The position numbers and the translations under genes were made by a program. DNA of 64,000 nucleotides. It comes from Teichococcus vastitatis. Its GTDB lineage: Bacteria > Pseudomonadota > Alphaproteobacteria > Acetobacterales > Acetobacteraceae. Under the pieces are notes generated by a model. It made no database searches, was not told the DNA's origin, and worked only from the letters and a program-made list of their open reading frames with translations. Shown here piece after piece: positions 27,006-36,214 of this stretch (the stretch's first letter is position 1; each line of letters begins with the position of its first letter). The stretch spans positions 430,841-494,840 of the forward strand of contig NZ_QXGS01000002.1 of assembly GCF_003604215.1 (NCBI RefSeq). The letters run 5' to 3'.

Positions 27006-27674
27006 ATGTCCGGCGGCTTCCCGATCGATCTGATCCTGTTCGGCATGGTGGCCGCGTTCCTGGTGCTGCGGCTGCGCAGCGTGCTGGGACGGCGCCAGGG
27101 CTTCGAGCGTCCGCCGCAGGAACAACCTGTCCCGGCGGCCGGCGTTCCCCCGGTGCGCGAGCCGGACCCGACCACGACCCTGCATGGCGGCAGCGGCAGC
27201 CGGCAGATCCTGCCGGCCGGCGGCTCCGCGCCCGGGCAGGCGCTGGAGGAGATCCGCCGCACCGACCCCACCTTCGACCCGCGGGCCTTTCTGGCGGGTG
27301 CCGAGGGCGCCTTCGGCATGGTGATCACCGCCTTCGCCGCCGGCGACCGTGCCACCCTGCGCAACCTGCTCTCGGACGACACCTATGCCGGCTTCGAGCA
27401 GGCCATCACGGCGCGCGAGGCGGCCGGCGAGCACCAGCGCACCGAGCTGCGCAGCATCCAGGAGATGGCGGTGGAAGCGGCCACCCTGCGCGGCAGCATC
27501 GCCGACATCACGGTGCGTATCGTGTCCGACCAGGTGAACCTGACCACCAATGCCCAGAACGAGGTGGTGGCCGGCACCGAGGCGGTGACCGAGCTGACCG
27601 ACATCTGGACCTTCCAGCGCGACCTGCGCAGCAGCGACCCGGCCTGGAAGCTGGTGGCGACGCAGTCGGCCTGA
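27006..27674 (+). CDS. Tim44-like domain membrane-anchored protein
   Basis: A 222-residue protein with one N-terminal transmembrane helix (DLILFGMVAAFLVLRLRSVLG, about 7-27), a proline-rich linker and a C-terminal Tim44/TimA domain (about 85-222: FDPRAFLAGAEGAFGMVITAFAAGDRATLRNLLSDDTYAGFEQAI, DIWTFQRDL). In alphaproteobacteria this protein (TimA) is an inner-membrane relative of mitochondrial Tim44; its bacterial role is unsettled. Ribosome site GAGGAG sits 9 nt before the ATG. mltA follows 5 nt after the stop. The adjoining secB/murJ cluster on the other strand is the usual neighbourhood. Confidence 0.9.
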   Translation: MSGGFPIDLILFGMVAAFLVLRLRSVLGRRQGFERPPQEQPVPAAGVPPVREPDPTTTLHGGSGSRQILPAGGSAPGQALEEIRRTDPTFDPRAFLAGAEGAFGMVITAFAAGDRATLRNLLSDDTYAGFEQAITAREAAGEHQRTELRSIQEMAVEAATLRGSIADITVRIVSDQVNLTTNAQNEVVAGTEAVTELTDIWTFQRDLRSSDPAWKLVATQSA

Positions 27675-27679
27675 TCCGC

Positions 27680-28741
27680 TTGCCGCGCTTCGCCTGGGGG
27701 CTGGCGGCGCTCGCCGCGCTGCTGGCCGCCTGCTCCACCCCGCCACGGCGCGTCGCCGAGCTGCCGGGCTGGGGCGAGGACCGGCTGGCCGATGCGGTGC
27801 CCGCCTTTGTGGCCGGCTGCGGGCGTTCCGGCCTGCCGGCGCCGCTCTGCGCGGAGGCGGCCGCCCTGCCGGCGGGAGACGACGCGGCGGCCCGCGCCTT
27901 CTTTGAACGGCGCTTCACCCTGCGCGACGCCGGCGAAGGGCTGGTGACCGGCTATTACGAGCCGGAGCTGCGCGGCTCCGCCACCCCGGCCGCCGGCTAT
28001 CCCGCGCCGCTGCGCGGCCGGCCCGCCGATCTGGTGGAGGTCGATCTCGGCCGCTTCGCCACCGACCTGAAGGGGCGCCGCGTCGCCGGCCGGGTGGAGG
28101 ATGGCCGCCTCGCCCCCTATCCCGACCGCGCCGCCATCGAGGCAGGCGGCAGCTCCGCCCCCATCCTGCTCTGGGTGGATGATCCGGCGGCGAAATTTTT
28201 TCTGCAGATCCAGGGTTCCGGGCGCGTGGTGCTGCCGGATGGCAGCGTCCGCCGCATGGGCTACGCGGCGCAGAACGGCCGCGCCTATGTGCCGATCGGC
28301 CGCCTGCTGGCCGATCGCGGCGAAATCCCGCGCGAGCAGGTGTCGATGCAGACCATTCTCGCCTGGCTGGACCGCGCCGGCCCCGACCGCGCCCGGGCGC
28401 TGATGGAGGAGAACCCGTCCTACGTGTTCTTCCGCGACACCGCGGCGCGGGCGGAGCAGGGGCCCTCCGGCTCGCTCGGCGTGCCGCTGACGCCGGGGCG
28501 CTCGGCGGCGGTGGACCGCACGGAGATCCCGCTCGGCCGCCCGGTCTGGATGGTGGCGCGGCATCCGCTGACGGGCGAGCCGCTGCGCCGGCTGGTGATG
28601 GCGCAGGACACCGGCGGCGCCATCAAGGGCGCGGCCCGGGCCGACCTGTTCTGGGGCTGGGGCGAGGCCGCCGCCGAGGCGGCCGGGCGGATGAAGGAAC
28701 CCGCGCGGCTCTACGTGCTGGAGCCGCTGCCGGCATCCTGA
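27680..28741 (+). CDS. mltA: Membrane-bound lytic murein transglycosylase A
   Basis: A lipoprotein that cleaves peptidoglycan glycan strands with formation of 1,6-anhydromuramic acid. The 353-residue product begins with a lipoprotein signal ending in the lipobox LLAAC (Cys18) and shows the MltA domain TGYYEPELRGS, FLQIQGSGRVVLPDG and NPSYVFF, then the 3D domain with LVMAQDTGGAIKGAARADLFWG (catalytic Asp in AQDTG). The start codon is TTG at 27680: no ATG or GTG precedes the signal peptide. The 3' end overlaps the stop of the convergent XRE gene by 31 nt. Confidence 0.94.
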   Translation: MPRFAWGLAALAALLAACSTPPRRVAELPGWGEDRLADAVPAFVAGCGRSGLPAPLCAEAAALPAGDDAAARAFFERRFTLRDAGEGLVTGYYEPELRGSATPAAGYPAPLRGRPADLVEVDLGRFATDLKGRRVAGRVEDGRLAPYPDRAAIEAGGSSAPILLWVDDPAAKFFLQIQGSGRVVLPDGSVRRMGYAAQNGRAYVPIGRLLADRGEIPREQVSMQTILAWLDRAGPDRARALMEENPSYVFFRDTAARAEQGPSGSLGVPLTPGRSAAVDRTEIPLGRPVWMVARHPLTGEPLRRLVMAQDTGGAIKGAARADLFWGWGEAAAEAAGRMKEPARLYVLEPLPAS

Positions 28742-29088
28742 GTCTCCACCAGGCGCAGCAGCGCCGCGAGGCTGCTGTCCGGCAGGAAGCGGATGCGCTC
28801 CGCCAGCCGGTTGGCCAGTTCGGTGGCGACCGGCGACAGCCCGGCCGTGTTCAGCACCACGCGCGGGTGCGACAGCCGGGCCAGCCGCGCCACTTCCTCG
28901 GCATCGTCCCAGATCAGGCCGAAATGCTCGTTCACCTGGTGCACCAGGCCCGGGGACGGGCGGCCGCGCCGGCCATGCTCCAGGGCCGAGAGATAGGCCG
29001 AGGACACCTGCAGCGCGCCCGCCATCTCGGCCAGGGTCATGCCGCGCGCCTGGCGCAGCGCGCGCAGCTTGGCGCCGAAGGGCGTCAT
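28711..29088 (-). CDS. XRE-family helix-turn-helix regulator
   Basis: A 125-residue protein with an N-terminal HTH_3 domain (about 5-70: LRALRQARGMTLAEMAGALQVSSAYLSALEHGRRGRPSP) and a C-terminal helical part of unknown role. Its start overlaps the Smr-gene stop by 4 nt (ATGA), so the two are co-translated. Its last 31 nt overlap the end of mltA. Targets unknown. Confidence 0.88.
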   Translation of the reverse strand: MTPFGAKLRALRQARGMTLAEMAGALQVSSAYLSALEHGRRGRPSPGLVHQVNEHFGLIWDDAEEVARLARLSHPRVVLNTAGLSPVATELANRLAERIRFLPDSSLAALLRLVETQDAGSGSST

Positions 29089-29630
29089 CGTGGCGGCGCG
29101 GCCCGGCGGCGCCGCAGCAACAGGTGCACCACGCCGGAATTCGGCGCCGGATGCGCGGCACCCAGCACCAGCGGCCGCAATTCCGGATTGTTCAGCCAAT
29201 GCGGCAGCTCCCGCCGCAACACCCCGCCCTCCGGCGCCGGTCCCTTGCCAGTGACCACCGCCACGCAGCGCAGCCCCTCGGCATGCGCCGCCAGCAGAAA
29301 GGCGCGCACCGCCAGCCAAGCTTCCTGGGCGCGCCGGCCATGCAGGTCCAGCGTCCGCTCCGGCCGCGTGCGGCCGCGGCGCAGATCCTTCCAGCGATGG
29401 TGGTCGAGCCCGCTGGGCTGGTGGCCCACCGCCACCTGCGGCGGTGGCGCGGGCAGGCGCGGCATCCGCACCGCCGTTCCGGCCACGGGCGGCAGGGGCG
29501 GCGGGTCCGGCTCAACCGGGGCGGCAGGCAGGGATGGCAGCGCATGGCCGGGCAGCGGCGTCACCGTGGTGGCATAGGCGCGCCACAAGGCTTGTTCCGA
29601 CTCGGTCAGGCGGCGGCCGCGGCGAGGCAT
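29085..29630 (-). CDS. Smr/MutS2-type domain protein
   Basis: A 181-residue protein with a C-terminal Smr domain (about 95-175): RTLDLHGRRAQEAWLAVRAFL and CVAVVTGKGP. Smr domains bind branched or structured nucleic acids and some are endonucleases. The N-terminal 90 residues are proline-rich. The ATG at 29630 gives MPRRGRRLTESEQALWRAY, the usual beginning of alphaproteobacterial Smr proteins located beside mltA. Coupled to the XRE gene. Confidence 0.9.
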   Translation of the reverse strand: MPRRGRRLTESEQALWRAYATTVTPLPGHALPSLPAAPVEPDPPPLPPVAGTAVRMPRLPAPPPQVAVGHQPSGLDHHRWKDLRRGRTRPERTLDLHGRRAQEAWLAVRAFLLAAHAEGLRCVAVVTGKGPAPEGGVLRRELPHWLNNPELRPLVLGAAHPAPNSGVVHLLLRRRRAAPPR

Positions 29631-30087
29631 GATGAGGCAAACAGATCCAGGAGAAGAACGGCACACCGGCGACCCGCTTGTGCCGCAGGATCGGCCGGCG
29701 ATGCGGCATTCCCCCAGATAGGGAGGATTGCCGGCCGGGTCCAGGCGGCGTCACTCCGCGCCGGCGCCGCATTCACCCTGCCCCTGGATGGGGGGGTGGG
29801 GGGCCGCTCTTGGCGGCGGGGCAGCCCGGGCCGGGATGCGCGCCGGCCGGAAGATCCCGCCCTCGATGGGATGGAGAGCGCCAGTGCCGGCCGCCGGAGC
29901 CCCGGGCGGGGTGGAAACGGATCTGGCGCCCGGCGGTGGGCGCGCAGCCGATGCCGAACAGAAAGGCGGGATGCGGGCGCATGGGATGCGAAACGCCCTG
30001 GGGGCGCGGGGGGCGCGCCGGCCAGGGTGAGGGCCGTTCCAGGAAAGGGTTGCGCTCCCGATCCGGGAGCGCAACCCCGAGGCCGGC
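29631..30087. other. Gene-free GC-rich spacer
   Basis: About 457 nt between the Smr start and the lipoprotein stop. Short open frames here are artefacts of GC composition. At 29777-29795 the sequence resembles the CCCTGGATCGG unit repeated inside the neighbouring lipoprotein gene, which may be a remnant. A hairpin terminator lies at its right edge. Confidence 0.5.
30047..30077 (-). terminator. Rho-independent terminator of the repeat lipoprotein gene
   Basis: A perfect 14 bp stem (30047-30060 with 30064-30077) and an ATC loop. Read on the minus strand it begins 10 nt after the lipoprotein stop and is followed by TTTCC. Confidence 0.75.
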
Positions 30088-30435
30088 TTAGCGGATGCCG
30101 GGGCCGCGGTCGTCCTGGCCCTGGATCGGCGAGGTGGTGGAGCTGCCGGCCGACGGGCTGCCCATGCCCGGGCGCGCGGGCTGCGAGTTGTTGCCCTGGA
30201 TCGGGTTGATGGTGCCGGTGCCGGCGGTGGGCGCGCCCCTGCCCTCAGAGGAGGAGCCGGCGCCGGCGCGGCCCGGGCCGAGGTCATCCTGGCCCTGGAT
30301 CGGCGAGATGGTGGAGGAGGAGTTCGGCGCCGTGCCGGCCGGCAGCGGCGTGATGCCGGCGCCGTTCGGGCCGCCGGAGTTGCAGGCAGCCAGCATCAGG
30401 CCGAGGCCGCTGAGAAGAACGAGGGAAGTGCGCAT
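30088..30435 (-). CDS. Small lipoprotein with three PIQG repeats
   Basis: A 115-residue protein with a lipoprotein signal (MRTSLVLLSGLGLMLAACNS, lipobox LAAC at Cys18). The mature part is a Gly/Ser/Pro-rich chain with three spaced copies of (S/N)PIQG followed by polar residues: SPIQGQDDLGPG, NPIQGNNSQPARPG and SPIQGQDDRGPG. The coding DNA repeats too, near 30110, 30190 and 30286. GGAG lies 9 nt before the ATG and a strong terminator follows, so it is probably a real, well-expressed gene. No family recognised. Confidence 0.8.
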   Translation of the reverse strand: MRTSLVLLSGLGLMLAACNSGGPNGAGITPLPAGTAPNSSSTISPIQGQDDLGPGRAGAGSSSEGRGAPTAGTGTINPIQGNNSQPARPGMGSPSAGSSTTSPIQGQDDRGPGIR

Positions 30436-30524
30436 GCGCAGGATCTCCAACGGTGAAGCGCGACGGAGCGCGCAGGCACGGTGAACGCCGTGCTTCCGCT
30501 CTGGTTGCGCCGTTTCGCGAGAGT

Positions 30525-33332
30525 TCAAGCGCGGGTCGCTTCCTCCTCCTCCGCCGGCGGCGGGGCCAGCGCGGCCAGCAGCGCCGCGCGCAGCGAGGCG
30601 AGCTTGCGCTCGTTCTCAATCTTCAGCCCGAACACGTCCTTCACATAGAACACGTCCACCGCACGCACGCCGTAGGTGGTAATGTGCGCCGAGGCGATCT
30701 GCAGCCCCTGCGCCGAGATCGCCCCGGTCACGTCATGCAGCAGGCCCGGTCGGTCGCGGCCGTTCAGCTCGATCACGGTGTGGGTGTTGGAGGCGAAATT
30801 GTCGATCACCACCCGGCCGGGGATCTGCACCGCGCGCAGCCGCGCCGGCTCCCGCCGCACCTTGCGGATCTCCCCCACCAGGTTGAGCCGGCCGCTCAGC
30901 GCCTGCTCGATCAGCACCGACAGCTTGGCCAGCTTGTGCGGCGCGTCGAAGGCGCCGCCCGTGCCCGCCTGCGCGTCCTGCACCCAGAAGGTGTCCAGCG
31001 CCATGCCGTTGGTCATGGTGTGGATGCGGGCATCGACGATGGTGGCGCCGGCCACCGCCAGCGCCCCAGCGATGCGGGAAAACAGGCCGGGATGGTCGGA
31101 ACAATACACCGTCACCTCGGTCACCGCCCGCGCTTCCAGCACGCGAGTGGCGACGGACAGCGGCGCGCCGCGCTCCTCCGCCTCGCGCAGCATGCCGGCG
31201 TGGCGGGCATGGCTCTCGGGGTCGAAGGAAAGCCAGTAGCCGGGATAGCCGAGGCCCAGGAAATGCTCCACCCACTCCTTGGGCTGGCCTTCCAGCATGG
31301 ATGCCGCCGCCTGCTTGGCGCGGGCCACGCGCACGTCGCGCTCCGGCACCGATAGGCCGCCGGCCAGCACCTCGGCCACGCGCCAGTACAGCTCGCGCAG
31401 CAGCGTCGCCTTCCAGCCGTTCCACACCTTGGGGCCGACCGCGCGCATGTCGGCCACCGTCAGCACCAGCAGCAAGCGCAGCCGTTCGGGCGATTGCACC
31501 ACCTCGGCGATGTCGAGAATGGTCTTGGGATCGTCGATGTCGCGCTTGAAGGCGGTCTGGCTGACCAGCAGGTGGTTCAGCACCAGCCAGGACACCGTCT
31601 CGGTTTCCTCCGGCGTCAGGCCGAGGCGCGGGCAGATCTCCTGCGCCAGGCCGGCGCCGAGTTCCGAATGGTCGCCGCCGCGGCCCTTGGCGATGTCGTG
31701 CAGCAGCATCGCGACGTAGAGCGCGCGGTGCGAATGCAGCTGGCCGATCAGCTCGGAGGCCACCGGCACCGCCTCGCCCAGCTCGCCGCGCTCCAGCTCG
31801 TTGAGCACCTGGATCGCCTCGATCGTGTGCTCTTCGACGGTGAACACGTGGTAGGTGTCGAACTGCATCAGCCCGACGATGCGCGCCCAGTCGGGAATGA
31901 AGCGGCTCAGAAAGCCGACCTCGTTCAGCACCCGCATCCAGCGCGCCGAGTTGCGACCTTCCAGCAGGTTCAGGAACAGCTCGCTGGCCCGGGCGTCGCC
32001 GCGCATGCCGACGGCCAGCGGCGCGTTGCGGATCAGCGCGCGATGCGCCAGCGGGTGCAGCTCCAGCCCGCGGTCGCGCGAGGCCTGCACCAGCCGCAGC
32101 ATCACCGCCGGGTCCTGCTCCACCGGCAGGCCGGGGATGATCAGCAGCTTGCCGTCGGCGATGCCGAGGCCGGCCGCGGTCAGCGCCGGGTCGGCGCTGC
32201 GGCTGACGGCGGGGGCGCCCAGCGTGGCGCGCTCGATCGCCGGCTCCAGCAGGCGGGACAGCCGCACCACGTCCCTCGCGGTCAGGAACAGGTGCTTCAT
32301 GAAGCGCTCCACCCCGTCCTGCTTGCCGTGGCGGGTGTAGCCCATGCGGGCGCCCACCACCGGCTGCAGGTCGAAGGTGAGCCGCTCTTCGGCCCGGCCG
32401 GTGACGTAGTGGAGGTGGAAGCGCACCGTCCACAGGAAGTCCCAGGCGCGGCGGAAGGCGCGTGCCTCGCGCGCCGTCAGCAGCCCGCCGCCGGGGCTGT
32501 CCGGGCCGACCAGCTCCGGCATCTTGCGCACCCCGAAGGCGTAGCGCGCCAGCCAGTACATGGTCTGCACGTCGCGCAAGCCCCCGCGGCCCTCCTTGAG
32601 GTGCGGCTCCACCAGATAGGGGCTGTCGCCGTAGCGCTTGTGGCGCGCCGTGCGCTCGGCCCGCTTGGCGACGAGGAACTGGCCCATGCCCCAGCGCTGG
32701 CGGGCCTCGGTGAAGGCCTCGTCGAACCGGGTGAACACCGCCGGATCGCCGGCCAGGAAGCGGGCGTCGAGCAGCGCGGTCTGGATGGTGGCGTCAGAGC
32801 GCGCATCCTCCAGGCATTCCGGGATGGAGCGGGTGGCGTGGCCGACCTTCAGCCCCAGATCCCACAGCAGGTAGAGCATGAACTCCACCGCGCGGCGGCC
32901 GGCCGGGCCCATCGGGCGGTCGGACAGGAACAGCAGGTCGATGTCCGAATACGGTCCCAGCACGCCGCGGCCATAGCCGCCGGTGGCCGCCAGCACGAAG
33001 GAGGGCTCGGCAGCGCCGGCACCCGGGCCGGAGCGGTCGGGAACCACCTGCGCCAGGGTGTAGGCGTGGATGGCGAAGATCAGCCCGTCGGTCAGCTCGC
33101 CCAGCATGCGCGCGGCGGTGAGGCCGGACAGGGCATGCGCCTCGAACACTTCCTGCACGCGGGACTGGATGCGGCCGAGCTGCCGGCGCAGCAGCGTCAG
33201 CGCGGCATCGCGCGGCAGGGGGGGCGCGCCGCGCGGCACGAGGTCGAGCACCACGTCCGGCAGGGGCCGCAAGGTGGTTGGGACTGGTTCGGCAGGGGCA
33301 ATGGCGTCGGGCAGATCGCCGGAGCTTCTCAT
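30525..33332 (-). CDS. glnD: Bifunctional [protein-PII] uridylyltransferase / uridylyl-removing enzyme
   Basis: Senses glutamine and adds or removes UMP on PII proteins, setting nitrogen assimilation. The 935-residue product has the nucleotidyltransferase motif GGYGRGVLGPYSDIDLL (118-134, Asp130 and Asp132), the PII-UTase helical region (HLKEGRGGLRDVQTMYWL), an HD phosphohydrolase domain (LLHDIAKGRGGDHSELG) and two C-terminal ACT domains (VYCSDHPGLFSRIAGALAVAG and LNGRDRPGLLHDVTGAIS). The ATG at 33332 overlaps the mutS stop by 4 nt. mutS-glnD is a common alphaproteobacterial pair. Confidence 0.97.
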   Translation of the reverse strand: MRSSGDLPDAIAPAEPVPTTLRPLPDVVLDLVPRGAPPLPRDAALTLLRRQLGRIQSRVQEVFEAHALSGLTAARMLGELTDGLIFAIHAYTLAQVVPDRSGPGAGAAEPSFVLAATGGYGRGVLGPYSDIDLLFLSDRPMGPAGRRAVEFMLYLLWDLGLKVGHATRSIPECLEDARSDATIQTALLDARFLAGDPAVFTRFDEAFTEARQRWGMGQFLVAKRAERTARHKRYGDSPYLVEPHLKEGRGGLRDVQTMYWLARYAFGVRKMPELVGPDSPGGGLLTAREARAFRRAWDFLWTVRFHLHYVTGRAEERLTFDLQPVVGARMGYTRHGKQDGVERFMKHLFLTARDVVRLSRLLEPAIERATLGAPAVSRSADPALTAAGLGIADGKLLIIPGLPVEQDPAVMLRLVQASRDRGLELHPLAHRALIRNAPLAVGMRGDARASELFLNLLEGRNSARWMRVLNEVGFLSRFIPDWARIVGLMQFDTYHVFTVEEHTIEAIQVLNELERGELGEAVPVASELIGQLHSHRALYVAMLLHDIAKGRGGDHSELGAGLAQEICPRLGLTPEETETVSWLVLNHLLVSQTAFKRDIDDPKTILDIAEVVQSPERLRLLLVLTVADMRAVGPKVWNGWKATLLRELYWRVAEVLAGGLSVPERDVRVARAKQAAASMLEGQPKEWVEHFLGLGYPGYWLSFDPESHARHAGMLREAEERGAPLSVATRVLEARAVTEVTVYCSDHPGLFSRIAGALAVAGATIVDARIHTMTNGMALDTFWVQDAQAGTGGAFDAPHKLAKLSVLIEQALSGRLNLVGEIRKVRREPARLRAVQIPGRVVIDNFASNTHTVIELNGRDRPGLLHDVTGAISAQGLQIASAHITTYGVRAVDVFYVKDVFGLKIENERKLASLRAALLAALAPPPAEEEEATRA

Positions 33333-36097
33333 TCCACCGATGTTATCGTGTCGCGCGCCGGGGCAACAGCTTCGTGATGGCAAAATGCCGGCTCATTTCG
33401 CTGGTGCAGCATTTTCAGGCGGTACAGCGCTGCCAGAGCATCCCGCGGCGACAGGCTGTCGGGGTCGAGCCGGTCCAGCTCCGCCAGCAGGGCCGGCTCC
33501 ACCGCCGGCGGCCCGGAGGGCGGGCCGACTGGCCGGACCGATGTTGGCGGTGCGCTGAACAGCGGCAATTCCTCCGCCAGCGGCTCCAGCCCCGCCGCCC
33601 GCTGCTCCAGCGCCGCCAGCACGGCGCCGGCCCGCGCCACCACGGCGCGCGGCACGCCGCCGAGCCGCGCCACGTGCAGGCCCCAGGATTTCTCGGCGGC
33701 ACCCGGCGCCACCAGGTGCTGGAACACCACCTCGCCGCGATGCTCGCGCACCTGCATGTGCGCCAGCCGCAGCTCCGGCAGCTTGCCGGACAACGCGGTC
33801 AGCTCGTGGAAATGGGTGGCGAAGATGGCGCGGCAGCGGATGCGGTCGTGCAGCGCCTCCAGCACCGCCCAGGCGATGGCGAGGCCGTCCCAGGTGGCGG
33901 TGCCGCGCCCCACCTCGTCCAGCACCACCAGCGAGCGCGCGGTGGCCTGGTTCAGGATCGCCGCGGTTTCCGTCATCTCCACCATGAAGGTGGAGCGGCC
34001 GCCGGCGATGTCGTCCGCCGCGCCGACGCGGGAGAACAGCCGGTCCACCAGGCCAAGCCGCGCCGCGGATGCCGGCACGAACAGCCCGGCCTGGGCCAGC
34101 ACCACCAGGATCGCGTTCTGCCGCAGGAAGGTGGATTTGCCGGCCATGTTGGGACCGGTCAGCAGGCACAGGCGCTGCCCGGCGGACAGGTCGGCATCGT
34201 TGGGCACGAAGGCCGGCCCGCGGGTGCGCCCCAGCGCCGCCTCCACCACCGGGTGGCGCGCCTGCCGGATGGCGAAGTCGGCGCGGTCGGTCAGCTCCGG
34301 CCGGCACCACACGCCGCCCGCCGCCAGCTCCGCCGCGCCGGCCTGCACGTCGATCTCGGCCAAGGCCGCGGCGGCGGCGTCGATCGCCGCGCCGGCGCCG
34401 AGGCACAGCGCGCGCAGGTGGCGCACCACCACGGCCTCGCGCTTCTGCGCCTGTTCGCCGGCGGCGGCGAGCCGCCGGTCCAGCTCGGCCAGCGCCGCGC
34501 AGGTGAAGCGATGCGCATTGGCCATGGTCTGCCGGTGCACCGGGGCATGCGGCGTGCCCTCCAGCGCGGCGGGGGCGCCGCGCAGCAGCTTCTCCCCGGC
34601 GGCGGCCGGCAGCTCGGCCAGGAAGCCGAATTGCTGGTGGTGGCGGATCTTCAGGCTGGCGACGCCCCAATCCTGCGCCAGCTGCATCTGCATCGCCGCG
34701 ATGGCGCCGCGCGCGTCGTCGCGCAGCTGCTTCAGCGCGTCCAACTCCCCGTCATAGCCGGGGGCGACCAGGTTGCCGTCCTCCAGCCGGGCGGGCAGCT
34801 CGGCGGCCAGGGCGCGCTCCAGCTCGGCGCGCGGCGAGGTGCCACCGGAGACTTCCGGGCGCAGCGCGGCGCGGGCGTCGCGCAGCAGGGCGGGCAGGGG
34901 CGCCGCCTCGTCCAGCGCCGCGGCCATGGCGTCGGCGCGCGCCAGCCCGTCGCGCAGCGCCGCGAGATCGCGCGGCGCGAAGCGGTCCAGGGCCAGCCGG
35001 GCCAGGGCGCGCGCCATGTCCGGCGCCCCCTTCAGGCAGCCGCGCAACGCGGTGCGCAGCGGCGGCGCGTCCAGCAGGAACCCCACCGCGTCGTGGCGGG
35101 CGGCGATGGCGGCGCCATCGGTCAGCGGCGCGCCGAGGCGCGAGGCCAGCTCGCGGCAGCCGGCGGCGGTGAGCGTGCGGTCCACCGCCGCGTGCAGGCA
35201 GTTGCGGGTGTCGCCGCGCTCGCTTCGCAGGATCTCTAGCGAGCGGCGGGTGGCGGCGTCCATGCGCAGCGTGCCGCGCCCGCCCTGCGGCTCCGGCGGG
35301 CGCAGCCGGGGCACGGCGTCCTCGCCCGCCATTCCCGTCCCCTGGGTCCGGCGCAGGTATTCCAGCACCACCGCACAAGCCGCCGCCTCGGCCGGGGCGA
35401 AGCTGCCGAAGCCATCCAGCGAGGCCACGCCGAAAAAGGCGGCGACGCGCGCGGCGGCGTCGCGCGGCGCCTCAACAGGCGTCAGCCGGTCCGCCACCGG
35501 GTGCAGGGCCGGGCGGCCGAGCCAGTTGTCCGGCGCCAGCACCTCGGCCGGGTCGAGCCGCGCCAGCAGGGCCGGCAGCTCGGCCGGCGGCAGCGTTTCG
35601 CAGGCGAGGGCGCCGGTGGAAAGGTCCGCCCAGGCGGCCCCCAATTCCCCATTCGCCTCGGCCAGCGCCAGCAGCCAGGGCTGGCGGCCATTCTCCAGCA
35701 GCGCCTCCTCGGTCACCGTGCCGGGGGTGACCACGCGCACGATTTCGCGCCGGATGGTGGGCGCGCGGCGCGCCTTGGCCTGTTCGGGGGTTTCCCGCTG
35801 CTCGCAGATGGCGACGCGGTGGCCCTGGCGGATCAGCCGCGCCAGATAGCCCTCCAGCGCGTGCACCGGCACCCCGGCCATCGGGATCGGCTCGCCCTGA
35901 TGCTCGCCCCGATGCGCCACGGCGAGGCCCAGGATCTCGGCGGCCCGCTGCGCGTCCTCGAAGAACATCTCGTAGAAATCGCCCATGCGGAACAACACGA
36001 AGCCGTCCGGATGCTGCGCCTTGGCGGCGAACCATTGCGCCATGGCGGGGGTGGCGCCGGCGGCGGAGCGGGGCGGGCGGGGGGCGTCGGTCTGCAT
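33329..36097 (-). CDS. mutS: DNA mismatch repair protein MutS
   Basis: Recognises mismatches and starts repair with MutL. The 922 residues include the mismatch-reading GDFYE motif (Phe41, Glu43), connector and lever domains, and the ABC ATPase with Walker A GPNMAGKSTFLRQN, Walker B VVLDEVGRGTATWDG and the following ATHFHEL. The C-terminal region LDPDSLSPRDALAALYRLK is the usual MutS tail. Start at 36097 (ATG) or 36100 (GTG, directly before it); AGGAAAGGG lies upstream and does not settle the choice. glnD is translationally coupled behind it. Confidence 0.97.
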   Translation of the reverse strand: MQTDAPRPPRSAAGATPAMAQWFAAKAQHPDGFVLFRMGDFYEMFFEDAQRAAEILGLAVAHRGEHQGEPIPMAGVPVHALEGYLARLIRQGHRVAICEQRETPEQAKARRAPTIRREIVRVVTPGTVTEEALLENGRQPWLLALAEANGELGAAWADLSTGALACETLPPAELPALLARLDPAEVLAPDNWLGRPALHPVADRLTPVEAPRDAAARVAAFFGVASLDGFGSFAPAEAAACAVVLEYLRRTQGTGMAGEDAVPRLRPPEPQGGRGTLRMDAATRRSLEILRSERGDTRNCLHAAVDRTLTAAGCRELASRLGAPLTDGAAIAARHDAVGFLLDAPPLRTALRGCLKGAPDMARALARLALDRFAPRDLAALRDGLARADAMAAALDEAAPLPALLRDARAALRPEVSGGTSPRAELERALAAELPARLEDGNLVAPGYDGELDALKQLRDDARGAIAAMQMQLAQDWGVASLKIRHHQQFGFLAELPAAAGEKLLRGAPAALEGTPHAPVHRQTMANAHRFTCAALAELDRRLAAAGEQAQKREAVVVRHLRALCLGAGAAIDAAAAALAEIDVQAGAAELAAGGVWCRPELTDRADFAIRQARHPVVEAALGRTRGPAFVPNDADLSAGQRLCLLTGPNMAGKSTFLRQNAILVVLAQAGLFVPASAARLGLVDRLFSRVGAADDIAGGRSTFMVEMTETAAILNQATARSLVVLDEVGRGTATWDGLAIAWAVLEALHDRIRCRAIFATHFHELTALSGKLPELRLAHMQVREHRGEVVFQHLVAPGAAEKSWGLHVARLGGVPRAVVARAGAVLAALEQRAAGLEPLAEELPLFSAPPTSVRPVGPPSGPPAVEPALLAELDRLDPDSLSPRDALAALYRLKMLHQRNEPAFCHHEAVAPARDTITSVE

Positions 36098-36214
36098 CAC
36101 GCGCCCTTTCCTAGAGCAGATCAGGGCGCGGCGAAATCAGCCGCGACCGGGAACCGGCCGCCCCGAACCGGCGCCCCCGCCGCGCAGCCGCCGGGGCGCG
36201 GTCCCGCCCGGTTG

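Noticed and set aside
29751-30287. Minus-strand frame containing PPIQGQGE near the PIQG lipoprotein
   Set aside because: The similarity is only a few residues and the frame overlaps the lipoprotein gene and its terminator. It is kept only as a possible repeat remnant.
31494-35239. Long plus-strand frames (627 and 653 codons) across glnD and mutS
   Set aside because: They are antisense to two certain genes, with composition typical of reverse-strand shadows and no domain.
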